Source: Litoditis marina | Taxonomy: Eukaryota; Nematoda; Chromadorea; Rhabditida; Rhabditidae | NCBI GenBank assembly: GCA_964036275.1 | Contig: CAXIWQ010000126.1 | Location: 1 to 64,000, forward strand | Reading direction: 5' to 3' | Length of the DNA stretch: 64,000 bases | Part shown: piece by piece, positions 12,880 through 26,100 of the stretch | How the letters are laid out: the number at the start of each line of letters is the position of its first letter | Position numbering within the stretch: position 1 is the first letter of the stretch | Made by a program: the position numbers and the translations under genes | Notes under the pieces: generated by a model | Seen by the model: the letters and a program-made list of their open reading frames with translations, nothing else | The model's database searches: none | Told to the model about the DNA's origin: nothing

Positions 12880-13861
12880 TTCTGTAGCTGCAAGGCAAAG
12901 AGGTAATAACCGCGTTAATTTGTCTTTTGTGGCTGTGCGCCACAGGATATAAAGTCGTATTAGGTTTTTGTAGCCATGAGCAACAGACTTGATAGCCGTA
13001 TAAACGTTTTTCTGTAGCTGCAAGGCAAAGAGTTGATAACCGCGTTATATCGTATTTTGTGGCTGTGTGCCACAGAATAGATAGTTGTATTGGGTTTTTC
13101 TAGCTGGGAACAACATACTTGATAGCCATATAAATTTTTTTCTGTAGCTGCACGGCAAAGAGTCAATAACCGCGTTAATTTGTTTTTTGTGGCTGTGCGC
13201 CACAGAATATAAAGTCGTATTAGGTTTTTGTAGCTGGGAGCAACAGACTTGATAGCCGTATAAACTTTTTTTCTGTAGCTGCAAGGCAAAGAGGTAATAA
13301 CCGCGTTAATTTGTCTTTTGTGGCTGTGCGCCACAGAATATAAAGTCGTATTAGGTTTTTGTAGCTGGGAGCAACAGATTTGATAGCCGTATGAAATGTT
13401 CTCTGTAACTGCAAGGCAAAGAGTCAATAACCGCGTTAATTTGTATTTTGTGGCTGTGCGCCACATAATATAAAGTCGTATTATGTTTTTGTAGTTGGAA
13501 GCAACAGACTTGATAGCCGTATGATTTTTTTTGTAGCTGCAAGTCAAAATGTCAATAACCGCGTTAATTCGTCTTTGTGGCTGTGCGCCACAGAATAGAT
13601 TGTCGTATTAGGTTTTTGTAGCTGGGAGCAATAGATTTGATAGCCGTATGAAATGTTCTCTGTAACTGCGAGGCAAAGAGTCAATAACCGCGTTAATTCG
13701 TCTTTTGTGGCTGTGCGCCACAGAATATAAAGTCGTATTAGGTTTTTGTAGCTGGGAGCAACAGATTTGATAGCCGTATGAAATGTTCTCTGTAACTGCA
13801 AGGCAAAGAGTCAATAACCGCGTTAATTTGTATTTTGTGGCTGTGCGCCACATAATATAAA

Positions 13862-16086
13862 GTCGTATTAGGTTTTTGTAGCTGGGAGCAACAGACTTGA
13901 TAGCCGTATGAACTTTTCTCGGTAGCTGCAAGCCAACAAGTCGATAACCGCGATAATTTGTATTTTGTGGCTGTGCGCCACAGAATAGATTGTCGTATTA
14001 GGTTTTTGTAGCTGGGACCAACAGATTTGATAGCCGTATGAACTTTTTTCTGTAGCTACAAGGCAAAGAGGTAATAACCGCGTTAATTTGTCTTTTGTGG
14101 CTGTGCGCCACAGAATAGATTGTCGTATCAGGTTTTTGTAGCTGGGAGCAACAGACTTGATAGCCGTATGAACTTTTCTCTGTAGCTGCAAGCCAACAAG
14201 TCGATAACCGCGATATTTCGTGTTTTGTGGCTGTGCGCCACAGAATAGATTGTCGTATTATGTTTCTGTAGTTGGAAGCAACCGACTTGATAGCCGTATG
14301 ATTTTTTTTGTAGCTGCAAGTCAAAATGTCAATAACCGCGTTAATTCGTCTTTGTGGCTGTGCGCCACAGAATAGATTGTCGTATCAGGTTTTTGTAGCT
14401 GGGAGCAACAGATTTGATAGCCGTATGAAATGTTATCTGTAACTGCGAGGCAAAGAGTCAATAACCGCGTTAATTCGTCTTTTGTGGCTGTGCGCCACAG
14501 AATATATAGTCGTATTAGGTTTTTGTAGCTGGGAGCAACAGACTTGATAGCCGTATGAACTTTTCTCTGTAGCTGCAAGGCAAAGAGTCGATAACCGCGT
14601 TAATTCGTATTTTGTGGCTGTGCGCCACAGAATAGATAGTCGTATTAGGTTTTTTTTTAGCTGGGAGCAACATACTTGATAGCCATATAACCTTTTTCCT
14701 GTAGCTGCACGGCAAAGAGTCAATAACCGCGTTAATTTGTCTTTTTTTCTGTAGCTGCAAGGCAAAGAGGTAATAACCGCGTTAATTTGTCTTTTGTGGC
14801 TGTGCGCCACAGAATATAAAGTCGTATTAGGTTTTTGTAGCTGGGAGCAACAGATTTGATAGCCGTATGAAATGTTCTCTGTAACTGCAAGGCAAAGAGT
14901 CAATAACCGCGTTAATTTGTATTTTGTGGATGTGCGCCACATAATATAAAGTCGTATTATGTTTTTGTAGTTGGAAGCAACAGACTTGATAGCCGTATGA
15001 TTTTTTTTTGTAGCTGCAAGTCAAAATGTCAATAACCGCGTTAATTCGTCTTTGTGGCTGTGCGCCACAGAATAGATTGTCGTATTAGGTTTTTGTAGCT
15101 GGGAGCAATAGATTTGATAGCCGTATGAAATGTTCTCTGTAACTGCGAGGCAAAGAGTCAATAACCGCGTTAATTCGTCTTTTGTGGCTGTGCGCCACAG
15201 AATATATAGTCGTATTAGGTTTTTGTAGCTGGGAGCAACAGACTTGATAGCCGTATGAACTTTTCTCGGTAGCTGCAAGCCAACAAGTCGATAACCGCGA
15301 TAATTTGTATTTTGTGGCTGTGCGCCACAGAATAGATTGTCGTATTAGGTTTTTGTAGCTGGGACCAACAGATTTGATAGCCGTATGAACTTTTTTCTGT
15401 AGCTACAAGGCAAAGAGGTAATAACCGCGTTAATTTGTCTTTTGTGGCTGTGCGCCACAGAATAGATTGTCGTATCAGGTTTTTGTAGCTGGGAGCAACA
15501 GACTTGATAGCCGTATGAACTTTTCTCTGTAGCTGCAAGCCAACAAGTCGATAACCGCGATATTTCGTGTTTTGTGGCTGTGCGCCACAGAATAGATTGT
15601 CGTATTATGTTTCTGTAGTTGGAAGCAACAGACTTGATAGCCGTATGATTTTTTTTGTAGCTGCAAGTCAAAATGTCAATAACCGCGTTAATTCGTCTTT
15701 GTGGCTGTGCGCCACAGAATAGATTGTCGTATCAGGTTTTTGTAGCTGGGAGCAACAGATTTGATAGCCGTATGAAATGTTATCTGTAACTGCGAGGCAA
15801 AGAGTCAATAACCGCGTTAATTCGTCTTTTGTGGCTGTGCGCCACAGAATATATAGTCGTATTAGGTTTTTGTAGCTGGGAGCAACAGACTTGATAGCCG
15901 TATGAACTTTTCTCTGTAGCTGCAAGGCAAAGAGTCGATAACCGCGTTAATTCGTATTTTGTGGCTGTGCGCCACAGAATAGATAGTCGTATTAGGTTTT
16001 TTTTTAGCTGGGAGCAACATACTTGATAGCCGTATAACCTTTTTCCTGTAGCTGCACGGCAAAGAGTCAATAACCGCGTTAATTTG
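13862..16086 (+). repeat. Higher-order block pair (1347-bp shift)
   Basis: Positions about 13862-14738 recur at 15209-16086. Shared rare features are GCTGGGACCAACAG, GTAGCTACAAGG, TGTTATCTGTAACTG and the long T8 in TTAGGTTTTTTTTTAGC. The left copy ends at a truncated monomer near 14741. Confidence 0.75.
14701..14760 (+). repeat. Truncated monomer: B fused to B
   Basis: Two successive B starts (GTAGCTG at 14701 and 14751) are only 50 bp apart instead of 130. The C and A subunits between them are missing, an 80-bp deletion. The junction falls in the T-run TTTGTCTTTTTTTCTG. It looks like recombination or slippage between T-tracts of adjacent subunits. Confidence 0.7.
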
Positions 16087-18689
16087 TCTTTTGTGGCTGT
16101 GCGCCACAGAATATAAAGTCGTATTAGGTTTTCGTAGCTGGGAGCAACAGACTTGATAGCCGTATGAATTTTTTTCTGTAGCTGCAAGGCAAAGAGGTAA
16201 TAACCGCGTTAATTTGTCTTTTGTGGCTGTGCGCCACAGAATAGATTGTCGTATCAGGTTTTTGTAGCTGGGAGCAACAGACTTGATAGCCGTATGAACT
16301 TTTCTCTGTAGCTGCAAGACAACAAGTCGATAACCGCGATAATTCGTATTTTGTGGCTGTGCGCCATAGAATAGATTGTCGTATTAGGTTTTTGTAGCTG
16401 GGAGCAACAGATTTGATAGCCGTGTGAACTGTTCTCTGTAGCTGCAAGGCAAAGAGTCGATAACCGCGTTAATTCGTATTTTGTGGCTGTGCGCCACAGA
16501 ATAGATTGTCGTATTAGGTTTTTGTAGCTGGGAGCAACAGATTTGATAGCCGTATGAACTTTTTTTCTGTAGCGGCAAGGCAAAGAGGTAATAACCGCGT
16601 TAATTTGTCTTTTGTGGCTGTGCGCCACAGAATAGATTGTCGTATCAGGTTTTTGTAGCTGGGAGCAACAGACTTGATAGCCGTATGAACTTTTCTCTGT
16701 AGCTGCAAGCCAACAAGTCGATAACCGCGATATTTCGTGTTTTGTGGCTGTGCGCCACAGAATAGATTGTCGTATTATGTTTCTGTAGTTGGAAGCAACA
16801 GACTTGATAGCCGTATGATTTTTTTTGTAGCTGCAAGTCAAAATGTCAATAACCGCGTTAATTCGTCTTTGTGGCTGTGCGCCACAGAATAGATTGTCGT
16901 ATTAGGTTTTTGTAGCTGGGAGCAACAGATTTGATAGCCGTATAAAATGTTATCTGTAACTGCGAGGCGAAGAGTCAATAACCGCGTTAATTCGTCTTTT
17001 GTGGCTGTGCGCCACAGAATATATAGTCGTATTAGGTTTTTGTAGCTGGGAGCAACAGACTTGATAGCCGTATGAACTGTTCTCTGTAGCTGCAAGGCAA
17101 AGAGTCGATAACCGCGTTAATTCGTATTTTGTGGCTGTGCGCCACAGAATAGATAGTCGTATTAGGTTTTTTTAGCTGGGAGCAACATACTTGATAGCCG
17201 TATGAATTTTTTTCTGTAGCTGCAAGGCAAAGAGGTAATAACCGCGTTAATTTGTCTGTTGTGGCTGTGCGCCACAGAATAGATTGTCGTATCAGGTTTT
17301 TGTAGCTGGGAGCAACAGACTTGATAGCCGTATGAACTTTTTTCTGTAGCTGCAAGGCAAAGAGTCGATAACCGCGTTATATCGTATTTTGTGGCTGTGT
17401 GCCACAGAATAGATAGTTGTATTGGGTTTTTCTAGCTGGGAGCAACAGACTTGATAGCCGTATGAACTTTTCTCTGTAGCTGCAAGGCAAAGAGTCGATA
17501 ACCGCGTTAATTCGTATTTTGTGGCTGTGCGCCACAGAATAGATAGTCGTATTAGGTTTTTTTTTAGCTGGGAGCAACATACTTGATAGCCGTATAACCT
17601 TTTTCCTGTAGCTGCACGGCAAAGAGTCAATAACCGCGTTAATTTGTCTTTTGTGGCTGTGCGCCACAGAATATAAAGTCGTATTAGGTTTTCGTAGCTG
17701 GGAGCAACAGACTTGATAGCCGTATGAATTTTTTTCTGTAGCTGCAAGGCAAAGAGGTAATAACCGCGTTAATTTGTCTTTTGTGGCTGTGCGCCACAGA
17801 ATAGATTGTCGTATCAGGTTTTTGTAGCTGGGAGCAACAGACTTGATAGCCGTATGAACTTTTCTCTGTAGCTGCAAGACAACAAGTCGATAACCGCGAT
17901 AATTCGTATTTTGTGGCTGTGCGCCATAGAATAGATTGTCGTATTAGGTTTTTGTAGCTGGGAGCAACAGATTTGATAGCCGTGTGAACTGTTCTCTGTA
18001 GCTGCAAGGCAAAGAGTCGATAACCGCGTTAATTCGTATTTTGTGGCTGTGCGCCACAGAATAGATTGTCGTATTAGGTTTTTGTAGCTGGGAGCAACAG
18101 ATTTGATAGCCGTATGAACTTTTTTTCTGTAGCGGCAAGGCAAAGAGGTAATAACCGCGTTAATTTGTCTTTTGTGGCTGTGCGCCACAGAATAGATTGT
18201 CGTATCAGGTTTTTGTAGCTGGGAGCAACAGACTTGATAGCCGTATGAACTTTTCTCTGTAGCTGCAAGCCAACAAGTCGATAACCGCGATATTTCGTGT
18301 TTTGTGGCTGTGCGCCACAGAATAGATTGTCGTATTATGTTTCTGTAGTTGGAAGCAACAGACTTGATAGCCGTATGATTTTTTTTGTAGCTGCAAGTCA
18401 AAATGTCAATAACCGCGTTAATTCGTCTTTGTGGCTGTGCGCCACAGAATAGATTGTCGTATTAGGTTTTTGTAGCTGGGAGCAACAGATTTGATAGCCG
18501 TATAAAATGTTATCTGTAACTGCGAGGCGAAGAGTCAATAACCGCGTTAATTCGTCTTTTGTGGCTGTGCGCCACAGAATATATAGTCGTATTAGGTTTT
18601 TGTAGCTGGGAGCAACAGACTTGATAGCCGTATGAACTGTTCTCTGTAGCTGCAAGGCAAAGAGTCGATAACCGCGTTAATTCGTATTT
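15876..18689 (+). repeat. Apparently identical 1.25-kb duplication, 12-mer shift (1560 bp)
   Basis: Positions 15876-17129 and 17436-18689 (about 1254 bp) look identical base for base at a shift of exactly 1560 bp (12 monomers). Identity includes all T-tract lengths and rare variants such as GTAGCGGCAAGG, GCTGCAAGACAACAAG and CGAGGCGAAGAG. Homology begins inside an A subunit and ends inside a C subunit. This is the youngest-looking duplication in the window. Confidence 0.85.
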
Positions 18690-19374
18690 GGTGGCTGTGC
18701 GCCACAGAATATATAGTCGTCTTAGGTTTTTGTAGCTGGGAGCAACAGATTTGATAGCCGTATGAACTTTTTTCTGTAGCTGCAAGGCAAAGAGGTAATA
18801 ACCGCGTTAATTTGTCTTTTGTGGCTGTGCGCCACAGAATAGATTGTCGTATCAGGTTTTTGTAGCTGGGAGCAACAGACTTGATAGCCGTATGAACTTT
18901 TTTCTGTAGCTGCAAGGCAAAGAGTCGATAACCGCGTTATATCGTATTTTGTGGCTGTGTGCCACAGAATAGATAGTTGTATTGGGTTTTTCTAGCTGGG
19001 AGCAACATACTTGATAGCCATATAAACTTTTTTCTGTAGCTGCAAGCCAAAGAGTCGATAACCGCGTAAATTCGTATTTTGTGGCTGTGCGCCACATAAT
19101 AGATTGTCGTATTAGGTTTTTGTAGCTGGGAGCAACAGATTTGATAGCCGTATGACATGTTCTCTGTAACTGCAAGGCAAAGAGGTAATAACCGCGTTAA
19201 TTTGTCTTTTGTGGCTGTGCGCCACAGAATATAAAGTCGTATTAGGTTTTTGTAGCCATGAGCAACAGACTTGATAGCCGTATGAATTTTTTTCTGTAGC
19301 TGCAAGGCAAAGAGTCGATAACCGCGTTAATTCTTATTTTGTGGCTGTGCGCCACAGAATAGATTGTCGTATTA

Positions 19375-21837
19375 GGTTTTTGTAGCTGGGAGCAACAGAT
19401 TTGATAGCCGTATGAACTTTTTTCTGTAGCTGCAAGGCAAAGAGGTAATAACCGCGTTAATTTGTCTTTTGTGGCTGTGCGCCACAGAATAGATTGTCGT
19501 ATCAGGTTTTTGTAGCTGGGAGCAACAGACTTGATAGCCGTATGAACTTTTCTCTGTAGCTGCAAGCCAACAAGTCGATAACCGCGATATTTCGTGTTTT
19601 GTGGCTGTGCGCCACAGAATAGATTGTCGTATTATGTTTCTGTAGTTGGAAGCAACAGACTTGATAGCCGTATGATTTTTTTTTTGTAGCTGCAAGTCAA
19701 AATGTCAATAACCGCGTTAATTCGTCTTTGTGGCTGTGCGCCACAGAATAGATTGTCGTATTAGGTTTTTGTAGCTGGGAGCAACAGATTTGATAGCCGT
19801 ATGAAATGTTATCTGTAACTGCGAGGCAAAGAGTCAATAACCGCGTTAATTCGTCTTTTGTGGCTGTGCGCCACAGAATATATAGTCGTATTAGGTTTTT
19901 GTAGCTGGGAGCAACAGACTTGATAGCCGTATGAACTGTTCTCTGTAGCTGCAAGGCAAAGAGTCGATAACCGCGTTAATTCGTATTTTGTGGCTGTGCG
20001 CCACAGAATAGATAGTCGTATTAGGTTTTTTTAGCTGGGACCAACATACTTAATAGCCGTATAACCTTTTTCCTGTAGCTGCACGGCAAAGAGTCAATAA
20101 CCGCGTTAATTTGTCTTTTGTGGGTGTGCGCCACAGAATATAAAATCGTATTAGGTTTTCGTAGCTGGGAGCAACAGACTTGATAGCCGTATGAATTTTT
20201 TTCTGTAGCTGCAAGGCAAAGAGGTAATAACCGCGTTAATTTGTCTGTTGTGGCTGTGCGCCACAGAATAGATTGTCGTATCAGGTTTTTGTAGCTGGGA
20301 GCAACAGACTTGATAGCCGTATGAACTTTTCTCTGTAGCTGCAAGGCAAAGAGTCGATAACCGCGTTATATCGTATTTTGTGGCTGTGTGCCACAGAATA
20401 GATAGTTGTATTGGGTTTTTCTAGCTGGGAGCAACATACTTGATAGCCATATAAACTTTTTTCTGTAGCTGCAAGCCAAAGAGTCGATAACCGCGTAAAT
20501 TCGTATTTGGTGGCTGTGCGCCACAGAATATATAGTCGTCTTAGGTTTTTGTATCTGGGAGCAACAGACTTGATAGCCGTATAACCTTTTTCCTGTAGCT
20601 GCACGGCAAAGAGTCAATAACCGCGTTAAGTCGTTTTTTGTGGCTGTGCGCCACTAAATATATAGTCGTGTTAGGTTTTTGTAGCTGGGAGCAACAGATT
20701 TGATAGCCGTATGAACTTTTTTCTGTAGCTGCAAGGCAAAGAGGTAATAACCGCGTTAATTTGTCTTTTGTGGCTGTGCGCCACAGAATAGATTGTCGTA
20801 TCAGGTTTTTGTAGCTGGGAGCAACAGACTTGATAGCCGTATGAACTTTTCTCTGTAGCTGCAAGCCAACAAGTCGATAACCGCGATATTTCGTGTTTTG
20901 TGGCTGTGCGCCACAGAATAGATTGTCGTATTATGTTTCTGTAGTTGGAAGCAACAGACTTGATAGCCGTATGATTTTTTTTTTGTAGCTGCAAGTCAAA
21001 ATGTCAATAACCGCGTTAATTCGTCTTTGTGGCTGTGCGCCACAGAATAGATTGTCGTATTAGGTTTTTGTAGCTGGGAGCAACAGATTTGATAGCCGTA
21101 TGAAATGTTATCTGTAACTGCGAGGCAAAGAGTCAATAACCGCGTTAATTCGTCTTTTGTGGCTGTGCGCCACAGAATATATAGTCGTATTAGGTTTTTG
21201 TAGCTGGGAGCAACAGACTTGATAGCCGTATGAACTGTTCTCTGTAGCTGCAAGGCAAAGAGTCGATAACCGCGTTAATTCGTATTTTGTGGCTGTGCGC
21301 CACAGAATAGATAGTCGTATTAGGTTTTTTTAGCTGGGACCAACATACTTAATAGCCGTATAACCTTTTTCCTGTAGCTGCACGGCAAAGAGTCAATAAC
21401 CGCGTTAATTTGTCTTTTGTGGGTGTGCGCCACAGAATATAAAATCGTATTAGGTTTTCGTAGCTGGGAGCAACAGACTTGATAGCCGTATGAATTTTTT
21501 TCTGTAGCTGCAAGGCAAAGAGGTAATAACCGCGTTAATTTGTCTGTTGTGGCTGTGCGCCACAGAATAGATTGTCGTATCAGGTTTTTGTAGCTGGGAG
21601 CAACAGACTTGATAGCCGTATGAACTTTTCTCTGTAGCTGCAAGGCAAAGAGTCGATAACCGCGTTATATCGTATTTTGTGGCTGTGTGCCACAGAATAG
21701 ATAGTTGTATTGGGTTTTTCTAGCTGGGAGCAACATACTTGATAGCCATATAAACTTTTTTCTGTAGCTGCAAGCCAAAGAGTCGATAACCGCGTAAATT
21801 CGTATTTGGTGGCTGTGCGCCACAGAATATATAGTCG
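19375..21837 (+). repeat. Higher-order block pair, 10-mer shift (1299 bp)
   Basis: About 1164 bp at 19375-20538 recurs at 20674-21837. Shared rare variants are CATACTTAATAGCC, GTGGGTGTGCGCC, TAAAATCGTATTAGG and CCGCGTAAATTCG. The right end of the second copy overlaps the start of the 650-bp repeat array. Confidence 0.75.
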
Positions 21838-23120
21838 TATTAGGTTTTTGTAGCTGGGAGCAACAGACTTGATAGCCGTATGAACTGTTCTCTGTAGCTG
21901 CAAGGCAAAGAGTCGATAACCGCGTTAATTCGTATTTTGTGGCTGTGCGCCACAGAATAGATAGTCGTATTAGGTTTTTTTTAGCTGGGAGCAACATACT
22001 TAATAGCCGTATAACCTTTTTCCTGTAGCTGCACGGCAAAGAGTCAATAACCGCGTTAATTTGTCTTTTGTGGGTGTGCGCCACAGAATATAAAATCGTA
22101 TTAGGTTTTCGTAGCTGGGAGCAACAGACTTGATAGCCGTATGAATTTTTTTCTGTAGCTGCAAGGCAAAGAGGTAATAACCGCGTTAATTTGTCTGTTG
22201 TGGCTGTGCGCCACAGAATAGATTGTCGTATCAGGTTTTTGTAGCTGGGAGCAACAGACTTGATAGCCGTATGAACTTTTCTCTGTAGCTGCAAGGCAAA
22301 GAGTCGATAACCGCGTTATATCGTATTTTGTGGCTGTGTGCCACAGAATAGATAGTTGTATTGGGTTTTTCTAGCTGGGAGCAACATACTTGATAGCCAT
22401 ATAAACTTTTTTCTGTAGCTGCAAGCCAAAGAGTCGATAACCGCGTAAATTCGTATTTGGTGGCTGTGCGCCACAGAATATATAGTCGTATTAGGTTTTT
22501 GTAGCTGGGAGCAACAGACTTGATAGCCGTATGAACTGTTCTCTGTAGCTGCAAGGCAAAGAGTCGATAACCGCGTTAATTCGTATTTTGTGGCTGTGCG
22601 CCACAGAATAGATAGTCGTATTAGGTTTTTTTAGCTGGGAGCAACATACTTAATAGCCGTATAACCTTTTTCCTGTAGCTGCACGGCAAAGAGTCAATAA
22701 CCGCGTTAATTTGTCTTTTGTGGGTGTGCGCCACAGAATATAAAATCGTATTAGGTTTTCGTAGCTGGGAGCAACAGACTTGATAGCCGTATGAATTTTT
22801 TTCTGTAGCTGCAAGGCAAAGAGGTAATAACCGCGTTAATTTGTCTGTTGTGGCTGTGCGCCACAGAATAGATTGTCGTATCAGGTTTTTGTAGCTGGGA
22901 GCAACAGACTTGATAGCCGTATGAACTTTTCTCTGTAGCTGCAAGGCAAAGAGTCGATAACCGCGTTATATCGTATTTTGTGGCTGTGTGCCACAGAATA
23001 GATAGTTGTATTGGGTTTTTCTAGCTGGGAGCAACATACTTGATAGCCATATAAACTTTTTTCTGTAGCTGCAAGCCAAAGAGTCGATAACCGCGTAAAT
23101 TCGTATTTGGTGGCTGTGCG
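21170..23120 (+). repeat. Three-copy 5-mer higher-order repeat (650 bp)
   Basis: A 650-651-bp unit of five variant monomers occurs three times in tandem: about 21170-21820, 21821-22470 and 22471-23120. CATACTTAATAGCC appears once per copy (near 21347, 21998 and 22648), and CCGCGTAAATTCG once per copy (near 21790, 22441 and 23091). The copies differ mainly in T-tract length before AGCTGGGA and one GACC/GAGC change. This is the clearest short higher-order array in the window. Confidence 0.85.
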
Positions 23121-26100
23121 CCACAGAATAGATTGTCGTATTAGGTTTTTGTAGCTGGGAGCAACAGATTTGATAGCCGTATGAAATGTTCTCTGTAACT
23201 GCAAGGCAAAGAGGTAATAACCGCGTTAATTTGTCTTTTGTGGCTGTGCGCCACAGAATATAAAGTCGTATTAGGTTTTTGTAGCCATGAGCAACAGACT
23301 TGATAGCCGTATAAACTTTTTTTCTGTAGCTGCACGGCAAAGAGTCAATAACCGCGTGAAATCTTTTGTGGCTGTGCGCCACAGAATATAAAGTCGTATT
23401 AGGTTTTTGTAGCTGGGAGCAACAGACTTGATAGCCGTATAAACTTTTTTTCTGTAGCTGCAAAGCAAACAGTCGATAACCGCGTTAATTCGTATTTTGT
23501 GGCTGTGCGCCACAGAATAGATAGTCGTATTAGGTTTTTGTAGCTGGAAGCAACAGATTTGATAGCCGTATGAAATGTTCTCTGTAACTGCGAGGCAAAG
23601 AGTCAATAACCGCGTTAATTCGTCTTTTGTGGCTGTGCGCCACAGAATAGATTGTCGTATTATGTTTCTGTAGTTGGAAGCAACAGACTTGATAGCCGTA
23701 TGATTTTTTTTTGTAGCTGCAAGTCAAAATGTCAATAACCGCGTTAATTCGTCTTTGTGGCTGTGCGCCACAGAATAGATTGTCGTATTAGGTTTTTGTA
23801 GCTGGGAGCAACAGATTTGATAGCCGTATGAAATGTTCTCTGTAACTGCGAGGCAAAGAGTCAATAACCGCGTTAATTCGTCTTTTGTGGCTGTGCGCCA
23901 CAGAATATATAGTCGTATTAGGTTTTTTTAGCTGGGAGCAACATACTTGATAGCCGTATAACCTTTTTCCTGTAGCTGCAAAACAAACAGTGGATAACCG
24001 CGTTAATTCGTATTTTGTGGCTGTGCGCCACAGAATAGATAGTCGTATTAGGTTTTTGTAGCTGGGAGCAACATACTTGATAGCCGTATAAACTTTTTTC
24101 TGTAGCTGCGCGGCAAAGAGTCAATAACCGCGTTAATTTGTCTTTTGTGGCTGTGCGCCACAGAATATAAAGTCGTATTAGGTTTTTGTAGCTGGGAGCA
24201 ACAGACTTGATAGCCGTATGATTTTTTTTGTAGCTGCAAGTCAAAATGTCAATAACCGCGTTAATTCGTCTTTGTGGCTGTGCGCCACAGAATAGATTGT
24301 CGTATTAGGTTTTTGTAGCTGGGAGCAACAGATTTGATAGCCGTATGAAATGTTCTCTGTAACTGCGAGGCAAAGAGTCAATAACCGCGTTAATTCGTCT
24401 TTTGTGGCTGTGCGCCACAGAATATATAGTCGTATTAGGTTTTTTTAGCTGGGAGCAACATACTTGATAGCCGTATAAACTTTTTTCTGTAGCTGCGCGG
24501 CAAAGAGTCAATAACCGCGTTAATTTGTCTTTTGTGGCTGTGCGCCACAGAATAGATTGTCGTATTATGTTTCTGTAGTTGGAAGCAACAGACTTGATAG
24601 CCGTATGATTTTTTTTTGTAGCTGCAAGTCAAAATGTCAATAACCGCGTTAATTCGTCTTTGTGGCTGTGCGCCACAGAATAGATTGTCGTATTAGGTTT
24701 TTGTAGCTGGGAGCAACAGATTTGATAGCCGTATGAAATGTTCTCTGTAACTGCGAGGCAAAGAGTCAATAACCGCGTTAATTCGTCTTTTGTGGCTGTG
24801 CGCCACAGAATATATAGTCGTATTAGGTTTTTTTTAGCTGGGAGCAACATACTTGATAGCCGTATAACCTTTTTCCTGTAGCTGCAAAACAAACAGTCGA
24901 TAACCGCGTTAATTCGTATTTTGTGGCTGTGCGCCACAGAATAGATAGTCGTATTAGGTTTTTGTAGCTGGGAGCAACATACTTGATAGCCGTATAAACT
25001 TTTTTCTGTAGCTGCGCGGCAAAGAGTCAATAACCGCGTTAATTTGTCTTTTGTGGCTGTGCGCCACAGAATATAAAGTCGTATTAGGTTTTTGTAGCTG
25101 GGAGCAACAGACTTGATAGCCGTATGAACTTTTTTCTGTAGCTGCAAGGCAAAGAGGTAATAACCGCGTTAATTTGTCTTTTGTGGCTGTGCGCCACAGA
25201 ATATAAAGTCGTATTAGGTTTTTGTAGCCATGAGCAACAGACTTGATAGCCGTATAAACTTTTTTCTGTAGCTGCAAGGCAAAGAGTCGATAACCGCGTT
25301 AATTCGTATTTTGTGGCTGTGTGCCACAGAATAGATAGTTGTATTGGGTTTTTCTAGCTGGGAGCAACATACTTGATAGCCGTATAAACTTTTTTCTGTA
25401 GCTGCAAGGCAAAGAGTCAATAACCGCGTTAATTTGTCTTTTGTGGCTGTGCGCCACAGAATATGAAGTCGTATTAGGTTTTTGTAGCTGGGAGCAACAG
25501 ATTTGATAGCCGTATGAAATGTTCTCTGTAACTGCGAGGCAAAGAGTCAATAACCGCGTTAATTCGTCTTTTGTGGCTGTGCGCCACAGAATAGATTGTC
25601 GTATTAGGTTTTTGTAGCTGGGAGCAACATATTTGATAGCCGTATAACCTTTTTCCTGTAGCTGCAAAACAAACAGTCGATAACCGCGTTAATTCGTATT
25701 TTGTGGCTGTGCGCCACAGAATAGATAGTCGTATTAGGTTTTTGTAGCTGGGAGCAACATACTTGATAGCCGTATAAACTTTTTTCTGTAGCTGCGTGGC
25801 AAAGAGTCAATAACCGCGTTAATTTGTCTTTTGTGGCTGTGCGCCACAGAATAGATAGTCGTATTAGGTTTTTGTAGCTGGGAGCAACATACTTGATAGC
25901 CGTATAAACTTTTTTTCTGTAGCTGCACGGCAAATAGTCAATAACCGCGTAAAATCTTTTGTGGCTGTGCGCCACAGAATATAAAGTCGTATTAGGTTTT
26001 TGTAGCTGGGAGCAACAGACTTGATAGCCGTATAAAATTTTTTCTGTAGCTGCAAGGCAAAGAGGTGATAACCGCGTTAATTTGTCTTTTGTGTCTGTGC

